A stretch of DNA of 38,200 bases from contig JAAVTG010000083.1 in NCBI GenBank assembly GCA_011947345.1, positions 1 through 38,200 on the forward strand, read 5' to 3'. Made by a program: the position numbers and the translations under genes. Shown here in pieces: positions 29,708 through 38,200 of this stretch. Each line of letters begins with the position of its first letter. Position 1 is the first letter of the stretch. Source of the stretch: Phytophthora quininea (taxonomy: Eukaryota; Oomycota; Peronosporomycetes; Peronosporales; Peronosporaceae). A model generated the notes under the pieces. That model was not told the origin of the DNA, did no database searches, and saw only the letters and a program-made list of their open reading frames with translations.

Positions 29708-31342
29708 CTAGACCAACTCGAGCGCGTCAAACACCACAGACGCCGCCAAAAACTTCTGAGCGGGGTCACTGGCACCGCTAGCAACTGTGAGTGTGATCTT
29801 GTTGGAGCCCGAAACAAGAGCCGACGCCGGGATAGCGTACTCGTATAGCTTGTAGTTTCCCACAGTCACACCACGGGTGACGCCGCGAGTCTTCACTGCG
29901 ACTGATGCTGGCACTGCAGCTGTCCATTTGCCGTTCACCTGGACACTGGATCGAGCGCTGCTCTGGGCGAGCGTCAGTCCAATCTTGAGCGTCCGTGGGG
30001 ACTTGGCCTGTGAGGCTGATAATGAGAAGGTGATCGTGATCGGGTCGTTCACGCCGCGGAACTGGGCCATTGGGAACGTGCTGTCCTTATCCGATCCGGC
30101 CTTGAACGTGAGCGATTTCCATGCGGACATGCGGGTGTCGCTCGGGTGCATCTTGTGGATCTTGTCGGCGTTCAGGAACCCGTCGGGTGTGCCATCCCAC
30201 TCGCCAATGCGCCAGATCGGACTCGCTGTGGCATTGTACGCGACAGAAATGCTCTGTTGCTTGGTACCTCCCGCTACAATCAAGACGGAGGCTGTGCTGA
30301 CTGCCAACTGCTTCTTGTAGATCGTGGCTGTGTACCGTCCAGCTTTCATCATCGGCGACGTGAACGACTTTGAACCAGCAGCTACCTTTGTCCAGTACTG
30401 AGCGTTCGCATTCGAAAAGCCGACGACCACATCAGAGCTGCCCAAGACGTTCTTCGAGTCGGTGATTGTTCCAGCCACTTTCCCTCGCTTCGAGTCCAGC
30501 ACAAATCCTGTCAATCCTAAGCCCTGGAAGAAGGTGAAGTCCAAAGATGAAGCCGACGGCGCTGCACCGCTGGTGAACGCAAGAGCATACGGACCGTGGA
30601 AGCCATACCGGTAGTCTTCGATCCGCGTGTGGTCCGAGTTCATGTAGAACGTGAGCTCGTTGGAGACGTCCAACTTGTTGTTGATGTCCCGGAAGAACGG
30701 ACCGCCACTCGACGTCTCGTACCCACGATCCGAGATCACAAAGTACACACCGACAGCGTCGCTCTTGACACCGTGGACGTCGTCGTCGATGAACGGAACC
30801 CCAGAGTAGAATTTAGACCGCGTGATCCCGTCGCTGTTGACCATGACATCCTCAGCCTCAATTGCTGTCATGCCGGACTCAATCGTGGCTTCCGTGATAC
30901 CGGCATTCACCACCGTCTTGTCCAGACGGGCTAGGAAGCGCAGCTCGGGAAGAACAAGGTCGTTGGTGTGGTAGGTGCCCATGTAGACGACGTTCTCGTT
31001 GGGTCGGAAGAGATACGTCTGTTCGATACCTGTCGTCTTGCAGATCACTCGAATCGTCTTCTTGACGTCGCTGAGCGTCTTGATCGACGACGTCACCGAC
31101 TTGCCCAGCCCCGAGTTCACGTGGGTACCTTTGGCCTTGTACTGCAGTTCCTTTCCGTTGTAGTTGATGGACGCGATATCGCACGTGGACTGCTTCATGG
31201 TGACGGTCAAGCCCTTGCCGGTACTGATCACGTATGTGTCGGATCCCGTAGTGAATCCGAAGCCAGTGGCGGCCATGACTGAAGGAGTCGCTGCCAGCAG
31301 CTCGCAGACGACCATCAAAGCCGCAGAGAAGAGCCGAACCAT
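29708..31342 (-). CDS. Rhamnogalacturonan lyase, family PL4 (copy 4), intact
   Basis: The only undamaged member of the cluster: 544 aa from MVRLFSAALMVVCELLAAT (31342; chosen over an in-frame ATG 8 codons upstream because copy 1 starts at the same place). Signal peptide, catalytic beta-sandwich (QTYLFRPNENVVYMGTYH, RSKFYSGVPF, EDYRYGFHGPYAL), middle fibronectin-like domain and CBM-like C-terminus are all present. It pairs with copy 1: the blocks GIEQTYLF .. FHGPYAL and PIWRIGEW .. DALELV are almost identical, while the N-terminus and the segment between are clearly diverged, as expected of gene conversion. An initiator-like motif lies 40 nt upstream. The promoter faces MULE copy 2 head to head. 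Confidence 0.95.
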   Translation of the reverse strand: MVRLFSAALMVVCELLAATPSVMAATGFGFTTGSDTYVISTGKGLTVTMKQSTCDIASINYNGKELQYKAKGTHVNSGLGKSVTSSIKTLSDVKKTIRVICKTTGIEQTYLFRPNENVVYMGTYHTNDLVLPELRFLARLDKTVVNAGITEATIESGMTAIEAEDVMVNSDGITRSKFYSGVPFIDDDVHGVKSDAVGVYFVISDRGYETSSGGPFFRDINNKLDVSNELTFYMNSDHTRIEDYRYGFHGPYALAFTSGAAPSASSLDFTFFQGLGLTGFVLDSKRGKVAGTITDSKNVLGSSDVVVGFSNANAQYWTKVAAGSKSFTSPMMKAGRYTATIYKKQLAVSTASVLIVAGGTKQQSISVAYNATASPIWRIGEWDGTPDGFLNADKIHKMHPSDTRMSAWKSLTFKAGSDKDSTFPMAQFRGVNDPITITFSLSASQAKSPRTLKIGLTLAQSSARSSVQVNGKWTAAVPASVAVKTRGVTRGVTVGNYKLYEYAIPASALVSGSNKITLTVASGASDPAQKFLAASVVFDALELV

Positions 31343-31370
31343 GGCGATGTAGTATGTCTGCAGCACGGGT

Positions 31371-31384
31371 GATTGACGAATGAA
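31371..31384 (-). promoter_or_regulatory. Oomycete-type initiator upstream of PL4 copy 4
   Basis: The minus strand reads TTCATTCGTCAATC followed by ACCC, a good match to the initiator plus flanking region. It predicts a leader of about 40 nt before the ATG at 31342. Confidence 0.5.
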
Positions 31385-31816
31385 CTCGAATGGAGCCGTG
31401 CTCCATCCCCGTAAAGGAGCCCGAGACCGCAGACGTTGTCAACTGTTTGAGTTCGCGAGTCGCAGCGCGAACAGCGCAAAAGGATGCAGAGTACACTGTA
31501 TCACCGCATCAAGTCGTTCCTTGTGGTGGCCCACCCGGAGACCGAATTGCGGGGAGAGGACTTGATTGTGTGTGCGTGTCAAAAACGACCTTCCATCTGG
31601 AGGATGCTACCGACACTGCAACAACGGCTGTGCTAGAAGACCGTCTCTTGATTCTGGAGAAGACACGCGATCAAGGAATTCTAGCTGTAGAGTGTTTGCC
31701 GATAACTACCTCATGGCTAACGAATGTGCGCTAATCGTCGATGACTGTCGACAACCAATGGTGTTATTATGGTAATTTTAGACACTTTTCGTGTATACAA
31801 CCTATCTTCCATTAGG
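31385..31816 (+). other. Intergenic, PL4 copy 4 promoter to MULE copy 2
   Basis: A 114-codon plus ORF (31390-31734) is open but shows no motif, and I do not call it a gene. The last ~60 bp are AT-rich and lead to the 5' end of MULE copy 2. No target-site duplication was recognised. Confidence 0.35.
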
Positions 31817-31905
31817 AACACCCAGCGGTGGGGGTGCGTTGACTACCAGGTCTTCCTGCTCGTCGACAGCGTTCTAACACTGACGTAGCAGCCCCTGAGG
31901 AACCG
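31817..31905 (+). repeat. 5' non-coding end of MULE copy 2
   Basis: Same 89 bp as 22964-23052 in opposite orientation, with only a few substitutions. It begins AACACCCAGCGGTGGGGG, the likely outer edge of the transposon. Confidence 0.6.
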
Positions 31906-33780
31906 ATGGGCCGTAATACCATCCCATGGGTGGAGCTGGGTTGCTGCTTGATGCAGGAGCAAGCGGACGTCGTCTTCCAAAACCAGAAGCCCCGGAAGAT
32001 AGAGCGTAGCCAAGAAGCAGACTCCTGCACGGTCTGCATGAGCGCCAGGCCCCACAAGATGCAGTACCAACTGCTCAAGTGTGCCTCGCAAACTTGCGAG
32101 GAGGCTGCCACAGCGTCAGTCAGGTGCAAGTGGAGAGGGAAGGTATTGACCTGCGCTGAGAGCGGTCTCATCAGCATCTACGAGGTTGGGGAGCACTTGA
32201 CCAAAGAGGCGGACCAATACGACGGAAGTCTGACCGACGCACAGAAGCGACGGGCTCGGAAGCTCGCGAGCGAAGGCTTCAAGCCGCAGCGGATCTTGAG
32301 GGCCATCGCCCAAGACACGCCGGCGGATCAGGTCCCCAATCTCCAAAAGCTGCAGAACTTTGTGACTCACTACAAGAAGTCAAAGCTCTACAGCACGAAC
32401 GCCACGACGGAGGACAACACGGAGGACAACGCAGTGGTCGACAACAAGGACGCGGACGAACTCGATGTGATCGAGAAACTGATCAAGACGAGAGCTTTCA
32501 GTGGCTACGAAGACGACGCAGAGCCGTTCTCGTTCTCGAACAAGCGGCAGACGGATGGGACTCCTGCGGTGGGGGAAGGCACCGACGCCGACCCGTTCCT
32601 CGTGGGCTACACCACAAAGACGCTCTTGAAGCGACTGGACCGCGACCCGGCGTCGTTTGTGTTCCACATGGATGGAGCGTGCACGCTCAACGAAGTCTCG
32701 TACCCGATTTTCGTGTGTGGCATTTCAGACCCCACTCGGTCATTTCACTTGGTAGCGATGTTTGTTTCGTCAGAGAAGGAAGAAGCTCACTACGCCGCAG
32801 CTTTGAAAGCTCTGCGAGCGATCTACATGAGCGTCATGTCCAAGCCACTGGCGCTTCGGTATGTCATGGGAACCGGTGACGTCGCACTGAATAATGCCAT
32901 TGCGTCGGTGTTTCAAGACTGGCAACTGGACATGCTGACGTGTTTCCACCATGTCGTTAGTCAAGTCCACGAACACACCAAACGAATTTCTTCTGAAAGG
33001 AAGAGCAGCGTTGTAGCCGAGGTCTTCGACCTGCAGTGCACGAGATCGGCGTCTGAATTCTACAGCAAGAAGACAGCGACAGTGCGGCGGTGGTTGGCGG
33101 ACCCAGACGTGGAGGGGTTCGCCCTTTATTTCTTCAGGCAGTGGCTAAAGGGCAGCTCCACGAAATGGCAATGTTTCCACACACCAATGGGCTGTACGAC
33201 CACCAGCGAGCCTGTGGAGAAATTCGTTGGAGCATTGTCGTTAGCGCTGCATAGTCGCATGAAGGTTGGGGTTTTGCTGCGTTGCTTAGAGGAATGCTGT
33301 CGGAACGAGAGTCTCAATTGCAGAGCCTTTCAAAGCCGAGCCGTTGCTTCGTCCGAGTTACGATCTAGAGCTGCTGAGTTGAGGCGCAGCAATATTGTGA
33401 TTGAGATACCGCCTCTCGAGTCTGGTGGGGAAATCAACGAGGACTTTATGCTGGTGCTGTCACGCGAAGCACCGCCTATGGAAATGGCAGCAAAAGGACA
33501 AACGGCAGACCTCAAGGAGGTAGCTGCCCAGTTTGGAGAGAACGACGCACGAATGGAGCGTCACGAGCAACCTGAAGCCGGCTGGGCGGTGGATCTGAAA
33601 AGGATGACATGCCCCTGCACGTACTTCTACAAGTACGGTCAGTGCGTGCACGTGCTGTTCGCGTTGGACGTGCGACCAGGCTCCGATCGCCCACAAAAGC
33701 GCACGCTGTTCAACCGAAGTACTACCAGTAAGAAGCAGAAGCAAAACCCAACACAGAAAGCTCAACGCGTCAGTCCATAG
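31906..33780 (+). mobile_element. MULE-type transposase gene, copy 2 (intact)
   Basis: Complete 624-aa transposase. Residues 59-97 form the C4H zinc module (C-x4-C-x9-C-x8-C-x13-H), presumably DNA-binding. Residues ~105-165 are a charged helical region (SLTDAQKRRARKLASEGFKP .. NFVTHYKKSKLYS). Residues ~245-480 look like a MULE DDE core: the first Asp is in HMDGACTLN (residue 256), the second in GTGDVALNNAI, and C-x2-H is in the helix following (CFHHV). The third acidic residue I cannot place with certainty. At 568-585 the SWIM zinc finger is CPCTYFYKYGQCVH. The tail is basic (KKQKQNPTQK). High identity to copy 1 means recent movement, and this copy may still supply active protein (inference). 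Confidence 0.9.
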
Positions 33781-33942
33781 TGCGTTCTGCTGGAAAATGA
33801 AGAGCTCGTGTTCTGTTTTGCGTGCGAATGAAACAACGGTCAACTTTTCGGAACGCTCGGCAGCTGGACATTCAACAATTTGCTGGTCACTGGACTCGCT
33901 GCTACGTCAAACTACAAGTAGTTGCACTTGTACACGGTCCTT

Positions 33943-34481
33943 TTAGTACGGGTCGCTGTTAGAGCGTGGCGAGTTCCTGATGAGCAGCCAGGCCAGCTCC
34001 TTCATGTCGGTCGGCACCGCAGGCTTGCGGTCGACGTCGTCGTCGCCTTTGAACAGCGGTCGGATGGTCTGCGAAACCGCGTAGGGCTCATACTGACTGT
34101 AGAGCTCGTCCAACGCTTCGTTGGGATGGAGTTCCTGGATGACCGACTCCAGGTACTGCACCCGCTTCCAGAGCTCCCGAACCATGTCTTCCAGGTCTCG
34201 AGTTCGCTGTTCTTTATGGTCCCGAGCGCGTTGCGCTGCAATGGCGTTCTTGCGCTTCCGAATCTCATCATTGCTCAGTGAATGCATCTCTTCATCGGTG
34301 AGCTTGATGGCCTCTCTGGGTCGTCGCGAACGAGGTGTCTGCGGACATTTGCCGATCTGAACTTGCTCAAAGTTGACGGCTCGAGGAGTTCCCCACTCAA
34401 CAAGAGCGACACGTCGTTGGCGCTGATGGTGGGGGCCAGCACCGGCCTCTTGATCGCGATCTTGTCGGGGTCGTAGTTCAT
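33943..34481 (-). CDS. bZIP transcription factor (copy a), one-base break
   Basis: Start MNYDPDKIAIKRP (34481). An N-terminal segment (NDVSLLL, GTPRAVNFEQVQIGKCP) is followed by SRRPREAI and a bZIP: the basic region has the N-x7-R signature NAIAAQRAR, and the zipper continues through LEDMVRELWKRVQYLESVI. The zipper runs into LHP-x-E and an LY-x-x-Y-x-x-YA segment that all three neighbours share, ending in an acidic/aromatic tail (MKELAWLL). Family members bind DNA as dimers in the nucleus. The N-terminal 30 codons lie one frame off; one base is missing at the run 34391-34394. First of three tandem, same-strand paralogues. The basic region keeps Asn, unlike the variant (Cys-substituted) bZIPs described in Phytophthora. 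Confidence 0.88.
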
Positions 34482-34831
34482 CGCAGTCGGCGAATTTCGT
34501 TGTGAACATCCGAACGACCACACTTGGTGATCCTTCCGGCAAGAACGAGAACCAGAAATGGCGCTCTCTGACCGTGTCCGACAGGCGCTTTGCTGGGTAC
34601 AACATGCATCATCCAATGCGCTACGGAGGACTTCACCCACAAGACACACAAACTGATAGAAATTGGATTCTCACGGAGCATAGAGGTAACTTGGTAGCCA
34701 TTGAAGCTCGGTCGAGGTCTGCTTGCTGAGCGAAGGTGCTACATAACTTTTCCCTCTTAGCAATATCAAAGCTATCGAAATATTTATCTGCCTTAGCATG
34801 AAATGGAAGTGCATGTACACCGTGAACCTCC
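34482..34831. other. Gap between bZIP a and b
   Basis: 350 bp with only short chance ORFs. It should contain the promoter and leader of bZIP a and the 3' end of bZIP b on the minus strand. No motif was recognised. Confidence 0.3.
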
Positions 34832-35347
34832 TCACGCCATGTCGACATCGTCGCAGCCAGTTGTGCTGCTGAGGAGCCATTCAAAGTCGCGCATGTCGAG
34901 CGGGATGGTGGCGCTCTCCGAGTTGGTCAGCGGCTCGAGGTTGGGCGAGTCGGCGTACATGACGTATTTGCTGTAGAGGAAGTCCATGGGCTCGCTGGGG
35001 TGCAGCACTTGGATGACCCGCTCGAGGTACTGAACCCGCTTCCAGAGCTCGCGCACCGTGCTCTCAAGGTCGACCACGCGCTGCTGCGACCGACGGCGAG
35101 CGCGCTTGGCCGCCACTCGGTTCTTGAGCTTTTTGATCTCGTCGGGGCTGAGGTTGCCTTGCTCTTCCTCGGTCAGCTCGAGCTCGATGGTTTCTCGCGG
35201 TCGGCGACTGCGAACCGCAGGATACTTGCCGACTTGGACAGGGCCGGCTTCGACTCTCACAGAGGAGGTCCCGGGCGCGAACAACGCCGCGATCGTGTTG
35301 GCGTTCACGTTCATCGGCATGTGGAGAGATGGCAGTTGTTGCTGCAC
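34832..35347 (-). CDS. bZIP transcription factor (copy b), intact
   Basis: 171 aa from MQQQLPSLHMPM; a start at the next Met (MPMNVNANTI) is equally possible. The layout matches copy a: IAALFAPGTSS, PVQVGKYP, SRRPRETIEL, then basic region NRVAAKRAR with N-x7-R, zipper LESTVRELWKRVQYLERVI, then LHPSEPMDFLYSKYVMYADS and an acidic end with a conserved MRDFEWLL box. Complete in one frame, so it is the best reference for the cluster. Tandem duplication of an ancestral bZIP gene is the simplest origin. Confidence 0.9.
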   Translation of the reverse strand: MQQQLPSLHMPMNVNANTIAALFAPGTSSVRVEAGPVQVGKYPAVRSRRPRETIELELTEEEQGNLSPDEIKKLKNRVAAKRARRRSQQRVVDLESTVRELWKRVQYLERVIQVLHPSEPMDFLYSKYVMYADSPNLEPLTNSESATIPLDMRDFEWLLSSTTGCDDVDMA

Positions 35348-35889
35348 GAGGCAAGTCGACTAATGATCTTCCCATGTCGAGCTCTTGTCGGCATACGGAC
35401 CCCCAGCACACCATTTAGGTTCCTTGCTGCGCTTGGGTGGAAATGGCAGGCGCTGGGGTTGAAAGCCTCGGGAGCGCTCAATTGATATACGGAGTCCGTG
35501 ATATCGCACGCATCTGCCAACGTATCTCCAGCAGCGACGGTCACAGATATTATATTTACATCTTCCAGCTTGGATACAAACGCACTTCGCGGCAGTACTT
35601 CACCATGGGAAATGTGTGCTCCACAAGGTGTTGTGCAGAATGAATTCGAGAGTGATGGTGGCCAACGTGGCGTGGAGAATGGTCCACCCTAGAAATGGTA
35701 TCTTGTGGTATACGTATAGCTTTACTCGAAACGTGAGAGGTAGCGGATACCACCGAAAAGCAGCAACAAAGGCATGTCAATCGCCACGTACTACAAGTGT
35801 TCAAGGCAAAATTTATTCGTGCTTATAATTTCGTGCAATAGCTTTAAAAAATCGAGTTGTTTGCCTCTTTCAGGCCTTGAGTTGGTCGA
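35348..35889. other. Gap between bZIP b and c
   Basis: About 540 bp, AT-richer than the genes. ORFs on both strands (70-80 codons) carry no motif. It presumably holds the promoter of bZIP b; nothing else is seen. Confidence 0.3.
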
Positions 35890-36391
35890 TCACTGGTCTA
35901 TCGGCATGGAGTCCAGTAGCCACGCGAGTTCGGTCATGTCGACCTCGGTCAGCTCGCGGTCGCTGCCTGGAGCCGAGCCCGTCAGCGGCTCCAGCGTGCG
36001 CGACACTGCGAACGGTTGGTAGCAGCGATAGAGTCCGTTGAGGTCCTCGTTCGGGTGCAGCGAGGAGATGACGCCCTCGAGGTACTGCACCCGTTTCCAG
36101 AGCTCGCACACCATGTCCTCGAGGTCCTGCACGTGCTGCTTCTTGCGGTCACGGTCGCGCTGGGCCGACACGCGGTTCTTCTTCTTCCTGATCTCGTCCG
36201 GGCTGAGTGTGCGCAGCTCTTCCTCCGAGCTCGATCGGCGTCCTGGGGCGGCGCGTCCTTGGCGGCGGGCATTTGCCTATCCTGACGGCGTCGAAGTTCC
36301 GTGTCGGGGACGAACCTCGAGCGAGTAGCCCGGATACATCGGTGGAGCTGATGATCGGTGCTACGATCGGTATCACGTTCTGTTGGGCCAT
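35890..36391 (-). CDS. bZIP transcription factor (copy c), one indel
   Basis: Start MAQQNVIPIVAP (36391), then TDVSGLLARGSSPTRNFDAV, RIGKCPPPRTRRPRTPIEL. The frame changes near 36226-36232 (net one extra or two missing bases). It continues EEELRTLSPDEIRKKK into the basic region NRVSAQRDR (N-x7-R kept) and the zipper LEDMVCELWKRVQYLEGVI, LHPNEDLNGLYRCYQPFAVS, ending with the shared MTELAWLL box. Spacing against copies a and b favours two missing bases. It has the same architecture and orientation as its neighbours. Confidence 0.87.
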
Positions 36392-36950
36392 TACTATTTG
36401 GTGGTAGGTGTCGACTGCGATGCAAATTGACAACTGCGGCCGACGATGCTTGTCAGAGCTTCAGTGCCCACACGCACCAGCACTCACAGAGGGCGGGAAG
36501 TGCTCTGGACGCAGACCAAAAGCTTCAAAATAGGGTCGTGCAATTGATAATCATGGCTTGAAACTATCGGGAGATGAAGCTAGCTCTTGGCAATGTATCA
36601 CACACTGTACCCAAGACTAGCCCGCGGTGGATTTTGTGTAGCTAGTTGCTCGGCCCATGCAGCAAATGCCAGTTCACTCCAAGCAGCAATGACCTCGACA
36701 AGTTGTAGACGAACAGCTCAACCCGTGAAAAGACCATAGAGATGGCTACAAGTATCCTTCGACTCATTTCGCCAGACGAACGGCAACATCCATTCCGGGC
36801 GTCGCGGTATCGGATATGATTGTGACCACTGCTCGAGACAATGCGGTAGCTGCACCGCGCTACTAGTACAGGATTACTGTGCACCGAGCTGCTTGAGAAA
36901 GTGGATCCGCTTAAAGGCTTCAGCAACAAGTCGCCGTGGCGATGGTGAAG
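36392..36950. other. Gap between bZIP c and the PUB-domain gene
   Basis: About 560 bp. A 95-codon minus ORF (36642-36929) shows no motif. It holds the bZIP c promoter and the 3' region of the PUB gene; nothing else is recognised. Confidence 0.3.
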
Positions 36951-38200
36951 CTACAGACGTCCGGAAACAAAGAATTGCTCGCCGTGCTCCCGACTCTCTT
37001 CAAAGCCGCACCAGTTCATAAACGTCTTGGCTGCTTCGGGTCCTAACACACCCACGTTGGAAGCGAAGAACTTGTTGCTGGCTCGAATGCGCTGGAATTT
37101 CGCTTCCTCTGGCTGCTGGGCAATGTTGTTCAAGTAGCGCACCGCTAAGAGCCATAAAGTTACGTTTAACACACCACCGGAATGTATGACACATTGACCA
37201 CAAAACGTACCAGCAGAAACTGCTTTCTGGCGAGATGGAGAATCGCACGATGATAACGTTTTCTGCAGTTTTTGCATGGTATCACCTAACACACGAGATT
37301 GTCAGTCTCGAACTGGTCGTTGGTTGATCCAACACAACGTACTTTCATGGAGGATGGTCGGAGAAGACTCCAGTACGAATACGGCGATGTCGGTCAGGTG
37401 GTCGCCGGTCTTGAAGGAAACGGAGCGGACCTCACTTTGTGCTGATGTAGGCACGGAGAAGTCGCCGCCTCCTTTCCCTCCACAGGTGACACTGCGACCG
37501 AAATTCGTGTCCAAGCGAATACAATCGGTCCAAGCCCCTTTACGCCCGGCAACACGAGTGATCACTTCGTCTGGAAGCAGTTCTAGTGTGGTTGTAGGCG
37601 AGGAAGCTCTCTGCTTTGCGCTAGTATTACCGATCAAGTCGCCATGAATTGTTGTAGCGGCGCTATTGATCTTCTCATAAACAAACTGAAGACCGTCGAA
37701 AAGTCCCCACCCCACACTAAAACAGAACAACAACGTCAGATACAGGAGTAAAGTATGAGTGAGCAACATCCAACGTACTCAAAACTCGCGCCACTCTGTA
37801 TCCTGACTGTGCGCCTGCTGCCATTGCAGTGCAGCGTTCACTTCTCAGCTCCCCGCCTGGACCAAACGCTTTAAGAGGTGGAGCAGATACAAACTCCTTC
37901 GCCATGATATTGCAAAACTCTTCGAGCGATTGGAGCGATTGGCCAGGGATGATCGCTACTTGACTGACTACCACAGCAAAACTCGAAAGATCTTCAGCTG
38001 GCCCCTTAATAGTGGCAGTTTGAACACTAGTAGCGGCGGTGGTAGGTAGTTGGCATGCAGCCACCCCGTTAATATACACGACGACAGCTTCGCTGGATTT
38101 CCCAACGGCGATATGAGCATAGTGCCCAAAAGCTAGCGTTGATACAACCACTCTAGTGGTTCGGTCTTGGGTGCACAAGTCAGCAATGAAGTGTTTCTCC
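36951..38200 (-). CDS. LamG-like plus PUB-domain protein, 5' end outside window
   Basis: Minus-strand exons 37779->38200, 37343-37716, 37211-37285 and 36951-37144, with introns of 62, 57 and 66 bp. The visible N-terminal part resembles a LamG/concanavalin-like beta-sandwich (FGHYAHIAVGKSSEAVVVYI then NGVAACQLP). Exon 2 encodes a segment G-A-W-T-D-C-I-R-L then CGGKGGGDFSV that recalls jacalin-like or related lectin folds, without certainty. The last exons encode a PUB domain (VRYLNNIAQQPEEAKFQRIR, ASNKFFASNVGVLG, FMNWCGFEE), a fold that binds the C-terminus of the AAA-ATPase p97/Cdc48 in PNGase and UBX proteins. Exons 1 and 2 do not join in frame; one base seems to be missing in the GGGG run at about 37708-37714. 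A link to p97-dependent quality control is inference. The gene runs off the right edge. Confidence 0.7.

Noticed and set aside
31390..31734. 114-codon plus ORF upstream of MULE copy 2
   Set aside because: No motif, unlike the neighbours in composition, and it overlaps the likely promoter of PL4 copy 4.

Overview
The window reads as an oomycete genome, most likely Phytophthora (inference). Genes are compact and close together, often convergent or divergent with only 50-150 bp between them. Introns are short (49-73 bp, GT..AG). Several starts are preceded by an oomycete-type initiator resembling TCATTT..CA. The gene content also fits: rhamnogalacturonan lyases, a GH17 glucanase with a Ser/Thr-rich tail, oomycete-style bZIP factors and MULE-type transposons. 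No bacterial operon structure, tRNA, rRNA or CRISPR array was found.

Layout. 1-2.7 kb: the C-terminal PH-domain end of a larger protein (kinesin-3-like, inferred), a five-exon Tctex-type dynein light chain, and a poorly resolved membrane-protein locus followed by a small spliced gene. 2.7-5.2 kb: GC-rich DNA with no convincing gene. 5.2-8.7 kb: an intronless 235-aa protein with a C4H zinc module, proteasome lid subunit Rpn5, and pICln (methylosome/SMN assembly). 9.3-10.8 kb: a secreted GH17 glucanase. 11.8-13.2 kb: a decayed gene with repeated treble-clef zinc ribbons and an endonuclease-like tail. 13.5-19.1 kb: DIS3L2-type exoribonuclease, TFIIF alpha (RAP74) and a SAP-like coiled-coil protein.

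19.4-33.8 kb is an accessory island. It holds four secreted family-PL4 rhamnogalacturonan lyases, a copper amine oxidase, and two almost identical MULE transposases in opposite orientation at the island's edges. 33.9-36.4 kb carries three tandem bZIP genes on the minus strand. 37-38.2 kb holds the 3' part of a gene with a LamG-like region, a cysteine/glycine-rich middle domain and a PUB domain.

A recurrent technical signal runs through the window. Many clearly recognisable genes are broken by one-base indels, mostly in runs of 3-5 identical bases. One MULE copy differs from its intact twin by loss of one A. These look more like sequence errors than mass pseudogenisation, so the broken genes are annotated as genes with their break points given. 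The most unusual biological observations are: the stand-alone 235-aa protein has the same zinc-ligand spacing as the N-terminus of the nearby MULE transposases (possible exaptation); the zinc-ribbon/endonuclease remnant resembles a family common in large DNA viruses; PL4 copies 1 and 4 are mosaics of near-identical and diverged blocks; and the right-edge gene has an odd domain combination.
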